Source: Rickettsiales bacterium (lineage in GTDB: Bacteria; Pseudomonadota; Alphaproteobacteria; Rickettsiales; UBA1997). From it: a DNA stretch of 18,306 nucleotides. The notes beneath the pieces were generated by a model that worked only from the letters and a program-made list of their open reading frames with translations, did not search any database and was not told the origin of the DNA. The position numbers and the translations under genes are program-made. The DNA is taken from the NCBI GenBank assembly GCA_947425005.1, contig CANDYP010000015.1, forward strand, positions 1 through 18,306. Direction: 5' to 3'. Positions 7,901 through 14,440 of the stretch are shown here, one piece after another; the stretch's first letter is position 1; every line of letters begins with the position of its first letter.

Positions 7901-8031
7901 GAAACTGAAGGCGGCGCGATGTTTGGGTATTGCTCAACAGGCATTTTGAACAATGCCAAAGCGCCGGCCATCATGATGATGATCGCCAGAACCCAAGAGA
8001 AAATTGGCCGGTCGATGAAGAAGTTGGACAT
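4927..8031 (-). CDS. RND multidrug efflux transporter, HAE1 family (AcrB/MexB-like)
   Basis: The inner-membrane proton/drug antiporter of the tripartite pump, 1034 residues, the usual length. The start MSNFFIDRPIFSWVLAIIIM aligns with the invariant AcrB N-terminus and fixes the ATG. The proton-relay residues are present: D407 and D408 in GLLVDDAIIVVENVER (same numbers as AcrB), and K938 in GLSAKNAILIVEFAK, equivalent to AcrB K940. Periplasmic porter and docking segments are recognisable (QVQVQNKLQSALPLLP 105-120; PNGLSDVAQYKIDIDYEKA 716-734), and 12 transmembrane helices are expected. The second half carries FPPPIRELGNASGFDLQLLDRGG (666-688 region), typical of this subfamily. It follows the membrane-fusion gene by 98 bp and precedes the channel gene; both gaps hold palindromic repeats. 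No local regulator gene is seen. It is most likely a broad drug, bile or solvent exporter. Confidence 0.97.
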   Translation of the reverse strand: MSNFFIDRPIFSWVLAIIIMMAGALALFKMPVEQYPNIAPPSVSIATALPGASAEALENSVTQVIEQSLSGIDSLRYFTSSSDSDGNVMITLTFEPKTNPDIAQVQVQNKLQSALPLLPLEVQQQGVRVNKANNNFLLVVGLYSEDDSLDEGALGDILLSDMKDSISRIDGVGNITVFGNPRAMRIWLDPHKLFGYSLTTSDIISAVKAQNADISAGQLGGLPALKGQQLNATITAQSKLKTVADFQKIILRVNKNGSQVRLKDVAKIELGSQSYSTVARYKRHPAAGMAVVLASGANALKTADQVKAKVAELTKSLPNSVKVIYPYDSTPFIKLSIKGVVFTLIEAVFLVFLVMLLFLQNFRATLIPTIAVPVVLLGAFAILFSLGFTINTLTMFAMVLAIGLLVDDAIIVVENVERIMEEEGLSPIDATRKSMQQITGALVGIALVLSAVFVPMAFFGGSAGAIYRQFSITIVSSMALSVFVALVLSPSLCATLLKPAKKGHLLTENKFLNFFNQRLEKIRNFYTNSANKIIQRLFRFFMLYVVMVGGLIFLFARMPTSFLPTEDQGTMYLMVNTPSGSTLERTTESLKQVEDYFLEKEGNNVDHLFTVAGFSFAGRAQNAGFGFVGLKDWSKRKNPDQSVMAISGRAMGTLSQIKDAFVFTFFPPPIRELGNASGFDLQLLDRGGIGHEALMGARNQLLGMAAKNPLLTGVRPNGLSDVAQYKIDIDYEKAAALGVLPSDINQTLQAAWGSAYVNDFLDKGRIKRVYLQGEAASRMAPSDLKKWYVRNNEGKMVSFSSFSAARWNFGSPKLERFNGAPSINIQGAAVTGVSSGIAMAEMEKMAKELPKGVDYTWSGISYEEKASGAQTLGLYAISLIVVFLSLAALYESWTIPFSVILVVPFGIFGALVFSMLGHMSNDVYFQVGLLTTIGLSAKNAILIVEFAKSLHDKGHDLVEATLIATKQRFRPILMTSMAFILGITPLATASGAGSASQRAIGIGVMGGMFAATFLATLFVPMFFVLVQRLVRKKI

Positions 8032-8055
8032 TTTTGTTAGTGTTGTTTTGGCGGT

Positions 8056-8106
8056 TGAGCCCTCCGGATAAGGGGGGTGGCCCGAAGGGTCGGGGGGTTT
8101 CTCGTC
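8056..8106. repeat. GAGAAAC-type palindromic repeat, copy d (short, diverged)
   Basis: On the minus strand it begins GACGAGAAACCCCCC, then GACCCTTCGGGCCA and CCCCCCTTATCCGGAGGG. Only one terminal arm of the family is present; the middle carries a GACCC/GGGTC-like mini-hairpin instead of the C6-TA spacer. It lies between the membrane-fusion and RND genes. Confidence 0.75.
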
Positions 8107-8129
8107 CGAGACTCAAACTTCTGCTCAAA

Positions 8130-9254
8130 TCAATTCACTTCCCGCGTAACCAGAGGCGCTGGATTTACCCTCATCCCGTCGGCAATTTTTTGAAAACCTT
8201 CGTAAATCACTGTCTCACCTTCTTCTAGCCCTTCAGTTACAATCCACGAATCGCCAAACATTTGTTCGGCCTTGATCGGGCGCGGTCTCGCAGTGTTTTC
8301 TTGATCAACAATCCAAATTATTAATCCGCCATTGGGTGCGCGATTGGTGGCTCTTTGAGGCACGGTGACCGCTTCAAAAGGCTTCAAATGCATTTGGGCT
8401 TTTACAAACATTCCCGGAATTAATTTTTGATCTTTGTTGGAGAAAATGGCGCGCAGCCTTACGGAATCAGTGCTTTCATCGGCGAATTGTTCGGAGAATT
8501 TTAACTTGCCGGTATTTTTGTAAGTCGGATCTTCGGTGACTACACTGACCAGAACGCCGTTTTGATTACCTATGCGAACCGCGTCCTTGCTGGGTTGCGC
8601 CATGTCGACGTAAATCGGATCGAGCTGAGTGATCGTCGTTAAAACATCAGTTTGGTAGCCGGTGAGAAGAGTGCCTTCGGTAATATTTGATTTGCCGATG
8701 TGACCGGAAATCGGTGCTAAAACTTTAGTGTAATTCAAAGTGGCTTGAGCCGTTTTAGCGTTGGATTTGGCTTGAGCAAAAATGGCGGAAATGTCGTCAA
8801 ATTCTTGTTTACTTACGGCGTCTTGCTCAAGCAGATTTTTGTAACGATCTCTTTTTGCTTTCAGAGTTTTTAAATTGCTGTTGGCGCTGTTTAGAGCCTC
8901 TTGGTGAACGGCGGGATCGATTTGGTAAAGTTGCTGACCGGCTTTGACAAAGCTGCCTTCGACAAATTTTATTTTTCTTAAAACGCCGCCAATTTGAGGG
9001 CGGACTTCAGAGATTTTGTAAGACGTTACACGTCCCGGTAATTCTAAAAATAATTGTACCGATTCTTTTTTTGCGGTGACGGTAGTGACATCCATTGCCT
9101 TGGCCATTGCCTTGGCCATTGCTTTGCCAGCTTGGGTTGAGGCTGATGAAGATGTTTGGTTTTGTTTGGACTTGCTCCAGAAATAACCCGCCGTCGCAAA
9201 AATTAAGAGGCAAAAAAAGACCAACTTTTTGAAGTTTTTATTTTTGTGCGGCAT
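8130..9254 (-). CDS. RND efflux periplasmic adaptor (AcrA/MexA-type membrane-fusion protein)
   Basis: The adaptor that joins the RND pump to the outer-membrane channel, 374 residues. It has an N-terminal hydrophobic segment (about 10-26, KLVFFCLLIFATAGYFW) with no lipobox, so it seems anchored by an uncleaved helix rather than by lipid. A low-complexity linker with KAMAKAMAKAM (44-54) follows. The lipoyl-like half motif is at about 69-115 (GRVTSYKISEVRPQIGGVL and VKAGQQLYQID), then a helical hairpin (about 115-170), the second lipoyl half (VLAPISGHIGKSNITEGTLL) and the beta-barrel and membrane-proximal parts (LIPGMFVKAQM; VTEGLEEGETVIYEGFQKI). The ATG has GGAG only three bases upstream. It is the first gene of the pump operon, 143 bp after the mnhG-like gene; it may have its own promoter there, but I could not identify one. 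Confidence 0.95.
   Translation of the reverse strand: MPHKNKNFKKLVFFCLLIFATAGYFWSKSKQNQTSSSASTQAGKAMAKAMAKAMDVTTVTAKKESVQLFLELPGRVTSYKISEVRPQIGGVLRKIKFVEGSFVKAGQQLYQIDPAVHQEALNSANSNLKTLKAKRDRYKNLLEQDAVSKQEFDDISAIFAQAKSNAKTAQATLNYTKVLAPISGHIGKSNITEGTLLTGYQTDVLTTITQLDPIYVDMAQPSKDAVRIGNQNGVLVSVVTEDPTYKNTGKLKFSEQFADESTDSVRLRAIFSNKDQKLIPGMFVKAQMHLKPFEAVTVPQRATNRAPNGGLIIWIVDQENTARPRPIKAEQMFGDSWIVTEGLEEGETVIYEGFQKIADGMRVNPAPLVTREVN
9092..9128 (-). repeat. 12-bp microsatellite inside the membrane-fusion gene
   Basis: Two exact units of CCATTGCCTTGG plus a third diverged one (9116-9128) encode AKAM repeats in the periplasmic linker after the membrane anchor. Slippage would change the linker by four residues and keep the frame. 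Confidence 0.85.
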
Positions 9255-9397
9255 GGGCTCCGGAAGAAAAATTTTGATTTGCGACAGTGCGCCTAGGTTA
9301 AAGACGTAGTTTTGTAATTGGGAGGCTTAAGTTTGCTTGATCGAAGTCAATTGTGAGCGGGATTTCTTACCATTCCCTCGCCTGATGCAGTCTAAAT
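9255..9397. other. intergenic region before the efflux operon
   Basis: 143 bp between the mnhG-like stop and the membrane-fusion start. On the minus strand there is a TTGACT hexamer (in CAATTGACTTCGATC), but no convincing -10 at the right distance. No terminator-like hairpin was seen, so read-through from the upstream peptidoglycan cluster is possible. Confidence 0.4.
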
Positions 9398-9700
9398 TTA
9401 GGCTTTTCTAACTTCAGCTTTGGGGTCAACTTTATTGAGGATGGAGCGGCGGATGATGGCGTGGCAGAGGAGGTTGACTACCACCAGGTTTAGCACGATC
9501 AAAGCGATGATTTTGGCGAAGGAGAGCCAGGAGAATTTTTCGATTTCAATGCCGATTAAGAGCAAGGGGATGATGTAACAATTGGCGATCATCACGACGT
9601 GAGTCATGTTGAAAACGTCGCGGGATCTTAAGAAGGCCAAGGCAGAAGTGGCGAGTAATAAAACGGCGGCGGTGCTGATAATCCAGGCCAGGTAGAGCAT
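9398..9700 (-). CDS. MnhG/MrpG-like cation:proton antiporter subunit
   Basis: A 100-residue membrane protein with three hydrophobic segments (about 2-23, 34-53, 61-85). The segment FLRSRDVFNMTHVVMIANCY, followed by a second helix and a final basic tail, matches the layout of the MnhG/PhaG subunit, whose hallmark is an RLPDVYTRLHA-like stretch after the first helix; here the match is only partial (RSRDVFNMTH). In Mrp/Mnh antiporters this small subunit is part of a complex related to complex I membrane arms. It follows the mnhF-like gene with one base between stop and ATG, implying coupled translation. The other Mrp subunits are not in the window. Confidence 0.65.
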   Translation of the reverse strand: MLYLAWIISTAAVLLLATSALAFLRSRDVFNMTHVVMIANCYIIPLLLIGIEIEKFSWLSFAKIIALIVLNLVVVNLLCHAIIRRSILNKVDPKAEVRKA

Positions 9701-9701
9701 G

Positions 9702-9944
9702 CTAAATTTTCTTTTTATTGAAGAGCAGGAACAAAACCGCGACTAACTTGAGTAAAAATAATACGATGATGATGTCTAAAATTTCTTCAAAACTGGTGAC
9801 GGAATTGATCAAAATTAAAATGATGATGTTGGTGAAGATGAAGTAGAAGCCGAGAATTTTTTCGTAAGAATTCTGCGCCGTAAAAAATTTTATTGTGATG
9901 AGGGTGATTGAGATGATGACGAAGAGTGAGATCAATGTGGACAT
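9702..9944 (-). CDS. MnhF/MrpF-like cation:proton antiporter subunit
   Basis: An 80-residue protein with three hydrophobic helices (about 2-19, 28-47, 54-74) joined by short polar loops, and a KKK tail. The size, the three-helix plan, the FFTAQNSYEKILGF loop at the usual place of the MnhF 'GP(T/S)..DR(I/V)LA' motif and the MnhG-like gene directly after it point to MnhF. On its own the sequence is too diverged to be sure. It starts 3 bp after the PBP1A stop codon, so it is probably on the same transcript. No Shine-Dalgarno is seen. Confidence 0.55.
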   Translation of the reverse strand: MSTLISLFVIISITLITIKFFTAQNSYEKILGFYFIFTNIIILILINSVTSFEEILDIIIVLFLLKLVAVLFLLFNKKKI

Positions 9945-9947
9945 GCG

Positions 9948-12383
9948 CTAATAAATTCCGGTTGGAGATTCTGAAGTTTTGTCTCCGAAGCCGTCATCGT
10001 CTGCCTTGTCGATTTCTGGTGTATCGGAATCATCAAGAGTGTCGTCTAATTTAAAGGCTTCGAAGAACACGTGCTCTTTTGGTGTGCCGTGCTTCGGGAA
10101 TTTGCCGGTGGTGCGATCAACCTTCACAAATTTTACAGAATTAGGGACGCGGAAAGGTGTCGAAGGGGTGTCTTTCAGGGCCTCTTTCATGAAGTCGATG
10201 AAGATTGGTAAGGCTACGGAAGAGCCGGTTTCGTTGGATCCCAAGCTTCTTGGTGTGTCAAAACCGATGTAAACACCGGCAACTAGATCAGGCGAGAAGC
10301 CAACAAACCACGAGTCGTAAGAGCTATTGGTTGTACCGGTTTTGCCGGCAATGATCTTGCCAATTGATTTTGCTCTTGCTGCGGTGCCGCGGTCGACAAC
10401 GCCTTGCAGCATGGAGGTGATTTGGTAGGCGGTGGCAGAGTCTGTCACCTCTTCTTTTGTATCGTCCAGCAATGGAATTGAGATGCTGTTAATGTCTTTT
10501 TCAACGCTGCCATTGACGTCAGAGATGAAGCAGTTGCCGCACTTTCTTTTATCCCGACGATAAATTGTGACGCCGTTGCGATCTTGAATTTTCTCAATCA
10601 TTGACGGTGTGATTTTTTTTCCGCCATTGGCCATCATTGAGTAAGCAGTGACTAAGCGCGTCAAAGTTGTTTCGGTTGATCCCAAAACTAGTGAATAAAT
10701 TTTTTGCGGATTGTCGTTAACGCCGAATCTCTTCACCACGTCAACCACTTTATCCAATCCAATCTGATCGGCCATTCTTACGGTAGTAACGTTACGCGAG
10801 GTTTCGAGACCGGTGCGCAAAGTGGTTAGTCCGTAATATTGTCCGGAATAGTTGGACGGTCGGTAAGGTGGAAGGCCAAAGCCTTGATTAAGCACGATTT
10901 CTTCATCCATGATTGTGGTGGCGGGAGTCATTTTATTTTCGAGCGCCGCGATGTAGCCAAAAGGCTTCAAGGTTGAACCGGGTTGGCGCATGGCTTGAAT
11001 GGCGCGATTGAATTGATTAGGGGCGTCAACGTAGCCACCCATCATGGCTAGAACCCTTCCGCTGTGCGGGTCCATTGCAATGAAAGCCCCGTTCACTTCA
11101 GGAATTTGGCGCAAAAGATAGGTCTCACCTTTTGTGGTTTTTTCGGCCAAAATCACGTCGCCATTGGACAGGACGTCGCCAATTTTTTTTACGACCGGAC
11201 CAAGACTGTCAATGCTCAGATATTTTCTAGCCCATTTTAATGAGCCCAGTTCGATTGATCCGAGTGCGCCATTTTCAATGCCGATTGTGGCCGTGTCTTT
11301 GGAGGTTGAGATCACCACAGCTCGCAGCCAAGAATCTTTGTAAACTTTTTTTACGTTGAAATTTTGAAGCTCTGCCTGCCATTTTCCGCTGGAGTCAATC
11401 TTGCCTAGTGGCCCGCGATAGCCGTGCTTTTGGTCGTAATCTTCGATGCCGGCTTCGAAAGCGGCGGAGGCGATTTTTTGTAATTTGGTGTCCAGCGTGG
11501 TGCGTACTACGATGCCATTTTCGAAAACATCGTCAGAGCCGTAAAGATCGGTTAATTCTTTTTTGACACTGTCTGAGAAAAATTCGGCTTTTACAAAATC
11601 TTCGGAGTCAGCCTGTTTAAGTATGATGGGCTTTGCGATTGCCGCTTCGCCTTCTTCAGCAGTGATAAAATTTTCTGCGATCATGCGGTTGATAACCCAG
11701 TCACGGCGGCTTTTGGCCTTTTCGATATTTTTTCTCGGGTCAAGTTTTGACGGAGCTTTTGGCAAAGTGGCTAGAAGTGCATCTTCTTCGATGGTTAGTT
11801 CGTCGATTGATTTGTTGAAATAAACTTGAGCCGCAGCAGCAACGCCATAGGCGCTGGAGCCAAGGTAGATCTGGTTGAGATAGAGTTCTAAAATGTGGTC
11901 TTTGGAAAAAGTTTGAGTAATGCGGAAGGCTAAAATTGCTTCTTTGACTTTGCGTTGCAGCGTTCTTTCGCGTGACAGCAAAAGATTTTTTACCACTTGT
12001 TGAGTGATGGTGGAAGCGCCACCAACCGCCTGATCGCCTTTTAAAAATGACAGGCCATTTTGAATTGAAGTGCGGAAAATTGCTAAAGGATCGATGCCGG
12101 AATGTTTGTAAAAGTTGGCGTCTTCAGCGGCCAGAAAGGCGTTGATTAAGTGTTTGGGAATGATGTCGATTGGAACAAAGACGCGTTTTTCTTTGGAAAA
12201 TTCAGTGAGGAGAGAGCCATCAGCGGCGTAGAGACGGGTGGTGATTAATGGGGTGTATGTTTTTAGCTGTTCGTAATCAGGAAGATTTTCGCTGTATTTT
12301 TTGAAAATAAAAAATCCGAAAGTGCTGCAAATCAAGAGTAAAAGCAGTCCAGCCGCTATTAAGGTGTTGACGGTTTTTTTCAT
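9948..12383 (-). CDS. mrcA: penicillin-binding protein 1A (bifunctional peptidoglycan glycosyltransferase/transpeptidase)
   Basis: A class A PBP of 811 residues that polymerises lipid II and cross-links the stem peptides on the periplasmic face. It has an N-terminal membrane anchor (7-27). The GT51 domain shows AEDANFYKHSGID (86-98, catalytic Glu at 87) and GGASTITQQVVKNLLL (121-136). An OB-like insertion lies at about 320-425. The transpeptidase shows the SxxK motif S470-TLK, SRN at 529-531 and KTGT at 681-684. A CxxC pair (C615, C618) sits between the SxN and KTG motifs, as I recall for alphaproteobacterial PBP1A. The acidic C-terminal tail (779-805) is likely unstructured. It lies downstream of the amidase gene as in alphaproteobacterial genomes, but the 117-bp gap is almost all a palindromic repeat ending 16 bp before the ATG. 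No Shine-Dalgarno is visible. Confidence 0.96.
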   Translation of the reverse strand: MKKTVNTLIAAGLLLLLICSTFGFFIFKKYSENLPDYEQLKTYTPLITTRLYAADGSLLTEFSKEKRVFVPIDIIPKHLINAFLAAEDANFYKHSGIDPLAIFRTSIQNGLSFLKGDQAVGGASTITQQVVKNLLLSRERTLQRKVKEAILAFRITQTFSKDHILELYLNQIYLGSSAYGVAAAAQVYFNKSIDELTIEEDALLATLPKAPSKLDPRKNIEKAKSRRDWVINRMIAENFITAEEGEAAIAKPIILKQADSEDFVKAEFFSDSVKKELTDLYGSDDVFENGIVVRTTLDTKLQKIASAAFEAGIEDYDQKHGYRGPLGKIDSSGKWQAELQNFNVKKVYKDSWLRAVVISTSKDTATIGIENGALGSIELGSLKWARKYLSIDSLGPVVKKIGDVLSNGDVILAEKTTKGETYLLRQIPEVNGAFIAMDPHSGRVLAMMGGYVDAPNQFNRAIQAMRQPGSTLKPFGYIAALENKMTPATTIMDEEIVLNQGFGLPPYRPSNYSGQYYGLTTLRTGLETSRNVTTVRMADQIGLDKVVDVVKRFGVNDNPQKIYSLVLGSTETTLTRLVTAYSMMANGGKKITPSMIEKIQDRNGVTIYRRDKRKCGNCFISDVNGSVEKDINSISIPLLDDTKEEVTDSATAYQITSMLQGVVDRGTAARAKSIGKIIAGKTGTTNSSYDSWFVGFSPDLVAGVYIGFDTPRSLGSNETGSSVALPIFIDFMKEALKDTPSTPFRVPNSVKFVKVDRTTGKFPKHGTPKEHVFFEAFKLDDTLDDSDTPEIDKADDDGFGDKTSESPTGIY

Positions 12384-12399
12384 GTTTTGATTATTTTAG

Positions 12400-12542
12400 A
12401 ACCTGTTCAAAATCTCGCTGCGAAGAGTCGGAAATGCTGGATTTGCGAGCACCGTAGCGGCAGCGTATTAAATATACGTGAGCAGCGGAGCGGAGCAAAT
12501 TCAGCATTTACGGCCGTCGCAGGTAGAGATTTTGTACAGGTT
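12400..12542. repeat. 143-bp MITE-like imperfect palindrome, copy 2
   Basis: The ends are AACCTGT (12400-12406) and ACAGGTT (12536-12542). Arms pair along the element (AAAATCTC/GAGATTTT; ATGCTG 12434-12439 with CAGCAT 12502-12507; CGTAT 12464-12468 with ATACG 12474-12478 at the centre). It is homologous to 2843-2986, with several stems changed on both sides. It fills the gap between the amidase and PBP1A genes and provides the last 13 codons and the stop of the amidase. Confidence 0.88.
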
Positions 12543-13778
12543 ATTAGAGAAAAATTCATCAATCGCCCCAGCTAAACTGGCGACGATTTTTCTTTTGTAG
12601 ATCAAATTGTTGAGTTGCGCTTCCTCTGTTTTGTTGGACAGATAGCCAAGCTCAATCAAAACCGATGTGACGTCTGGAGCTGTTAAAACAGCAAATCCAG
12701 CGAATCGATGACTATTTTGTAAAATTTTTATTTTGGATTTTCTTACTAGCCTGACGGCAGTGTTGGCAAAGCGCGAGGAGCTGTTCATACTGTCCCTTTG
12801 AGATAAGTCAATTAGAGTTTTCATGGTGTCCTGACTGGCTCCAGAGAAGTTTACGCCAGCAATAATATCGGAACGATTTTCTTTCTGAGCGAGTAATTCA
12901 GCCTGCTTGTCGGAAGATTTTTCGGACAAGGTGTAAATCGAAAGACCGGAAGTGTGGTTGTCATTAATTGAGTTAGCGTGCAGCGAAATAAAAAGGTCGG
13001 CATTAAATTTGCGGGCCTTCTCAACTCTTTTGCGCAAAGGAATAAAAAAATCTTCATCCCGCGTTAAAAAAACTTTGTAGAGTTTGGTGTTGTCTAAATT
13101 TTTTTTCAGTTCTTTGGCGTAAGCCAAGGTGATGTGTTTTTCTTTGGTTCTGGCGTAATCACCAATTGTTCCCGGATCTTTGCCTCCGTGGCCGGCATCA
13201 ATTACAATCACCGGTATTTTTCTCGCTACGATTTTCTGAATCGCCGGTTTTTTGTCGGTAACTAAGGAATAATTTACGTCAGAATTTTGGGGGATTTTTT
13301 TGAGAGTGTAAGCCGATGAATTTTCCGCAGATTTTTTGAGGGAATTTTTTTCCACTCCGGAAAGTTCGACAATAATTTTGCCGAAATTTTGATTTTTAAT
13401 TTTTTGGAAAGAGCTTTTTTCGACGCCGATTTGTTGTTTTAAATCGAAGACGATGCGCAGAGATTTTTCTCCTTGGGAGTTTTTTTGCGCGCCACTTCTG
13501 GAGTTGTTGATGAAGTAGGGCAGGGAAGGCTTCACATCAGTTTTTTCAAATTCAGCATTTTCGACATCCACCACCAAACGATCCGGATTTTTTAAAACAA
13601 AACTTTTGAATTGAGCCGTGTCCGAAAGCGTAATTTCCAAATTATTTTGCGCCGAAAACTCAATTTTTTTGACAGTGATTTTGGTAAGATTTTCCGCAAA
13701 ACTTTTCTGCGGCGTAAAAAAATAACAGGCGATTAAGGCAATGATTAAGCCGGCAGAAAGTGGTTTTGCTGTTTTCAT
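12501..13778 (-). CDS. N-acetylmuramoyl-L-alanine amidase, AmiC/AmiB type (AMIN + Amidase_3)
   Basis: A periplasmic zinc amidase of 425 residues that cuts the bond between MurNAc and L-Ala, usually for daughter-cell separation. It has a signal peptide (1-28, ending KSFA-EN), an AMIN domain (about 32-140, for septal targeting), a Ser/Lys linker, then Amidase_3 from about 188. Zinc ligands and catalytic residues are visible: H197 in DAGHGG, E213 in KEKHITL, H267 in SLHANS, E376 in IELGYLSN. The blocking-helix region (about 285-335) is present, so it probably needs an EnvC- or NlpD-like activator. The natural end is near residue 412; N413 to C425 and the TGA come from the palindromic repeat 12400-12542. 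The ATG overlaps the stop of the preceding small gene (ATGA), implying coupling. The PBP1A gene follows. Confidence 0.94.
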   Translation of the reverse strand: MKTAKPLSAGLIIALIACYFFTPQKSFAENLTKITVKKIEFSAQNNLEITLSDTAQFKSFVLKNPDRLVVDVENAEFEKTDVKPSLPYFINNSRSGAQKNSQGEKSLRIVFDLKQQIGVEKSSFQKIKNQNFGKIIVELSGVEKNSLKKSAENSSAYTLKKIPQNSDVNYSLVTDKKPAIQKIVARKIPVIVIDAGHGGKDPGTIGDYARTKEKHITLAYAKELKKNLDNTKLYKVFLTRDEDFFIPLRKRVEKARKFNADLFISLHANSINDNHTSGLSIYTLSEKSSDKQAELLAQKENRSDIIAGVNFSGASQDTMKTLIDLSQRDSMNSSSRFANTAVRLVRKSKIKILQNSHRFAGFAVLTAPDVTSVLIELGYLSNKTEEAQLNNLIYKRKIVASLAGAIDEFFSNNLYKISTCDGRKC

Positions 13779-14038
13779 CCTGTACGACGACCACTGCTTT
13801 TCGATTGTTCTGACGTATTGCTGCTATCCCAAGAGACTTGTGAAGCGGCGAATTGTTTTGAAGAATCTTGCTGCGATTCAGAGGCTTTTGGTTGGATTGG
13901 TTTTTGGATGTTGGTAATTGTAGCTGTGCTGAGGTGATGGATGGAGTCTTGAGCGGTAAGTGCCTGAGCACTCGAAGACAGGTGAAGCGATGCGATAAAG
14001 GTGGCAACAAAAATAGATGTGGAGAGTTTTTTCTTCAC
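13775..14038 (-). CDS. small predicted exported protein upstream of the amidase
   Basis: I do not recognise this gene. From a GTG at 14036-14038 it encodes 87 residues: a good signal peptide (VKKKLSTSIFVATFIASLHL, cleavage likely after SSAQA) and a ~60-residue polar mature part rich in Ser, Gln, Lys and Thr with no motif known to me. The frame stays open upstream to a TTG at 14185, but the extra ~49 residues are basic, precede the signal sequence and look non-coding, so the GTG start is preferred. Its TGA overlaps the amidase ATG by four bases (ATGA), the main support for it being real. If translated, it may be a periplasmic partner of the amidase or only a leader for coupling. It may be lineage-specific. 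Confidence 0.5.
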   Translation of the reverse strand: MKKKLSTSIFVATFIASLHLSSSAQALTAQDSIHHLSTATITNIQKPIQPKASESQQDSSKQFAASQVSWDSSNTSEQSKSSGRRTG

Positions 14039-14185
14039 GATGCGTTTAGATTTTGAATTGCTTGTGAGAATAAGGGTAAAGCGGCGTGAGATAGTCGGAT
14101 GTTGAGGAGATAATAAGCGGCGTGCGGAAAGTATTTTGGCCAATTTTTCTTGCAAGATAAAAGTTCTTAAAAGGTTGATCCGCAA

Positions 14186-14276
14186 GGCTTGCGAGGCATA
14201 GTTTTATTTCAGAAAATTACAATTTACTTTGCTTAAAGCCTTCCTAGGTTAGCTCGAAATCATCCCCATCCCCTCC
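14186..14276. other. divergent intergenic region, no gene
   Basis: AT-rich DNA between the divergently read amidase cluster and glmS. It has one tiny hairpin (CGCAAG-G-CTTGCG near 14182-14194) and probably holds the leftward promoter, but no hexamer pair is convincing enough to call. Confidence 0.35.
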
Positions 14277-14440
14277 TATACTCATTCAAGTTGAAGATAC
14301 CGACTTATGACAAAGCATTTTTGAGGAAAAATCACGACAGAGAATGTAAGCTGTACCAAGCGGTACAGCGTCATTCTCCGAGTGAATTTTTACCAAAAAG
14401 GCGAAGTCAAAAGTCGGTATCTTCAACTTGAATGAGTATA
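14277..14440. repeat. 164-bp palindromic element upstream of glmS
   Basis: Perfect 30-bp inverted ends (14277-14306 and 14411-14440) enclose arms that remain partly complementary, including GAGAATG (14340-14346)/CATTCTC (14372-14378), and a central GCTGTACC (14350-14357)/GGTACAGC (14362-14369) hairpin. The end motif TATACTCATTCAA recurs in direct orientation at 14439-14451, where it forms a 24-bp perfect palindrome (14428-14451) with the right arm. The element ends 22 bp before the glmS ATG. It may be a MITE or a leader-RNA structure; I see no second copy in the window. Confidence 0.9.

Noticed and set aside
9291..9299. CCTAGGTTA motif shared by 9291 and 14243 regions as an operator
   Set aside because: Nine bases shared by two sites with no dyad extension or positional match to promoters; it could easily be chance.
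12395..12546. Target-site duplication flanking the MITE-like element
   Set aside because: Flanks (TATTTTAG and ATTAGAGA) share no clear direct repeat beyond chance; the copy at 2843-2986 shows none either.
13775..14185. Full 136-residue version of the small exported protein from a TTG
   Set aside because: It would bury the signal peptide behind ~50 basic residues; the internal GTG gives a normal exported protein.
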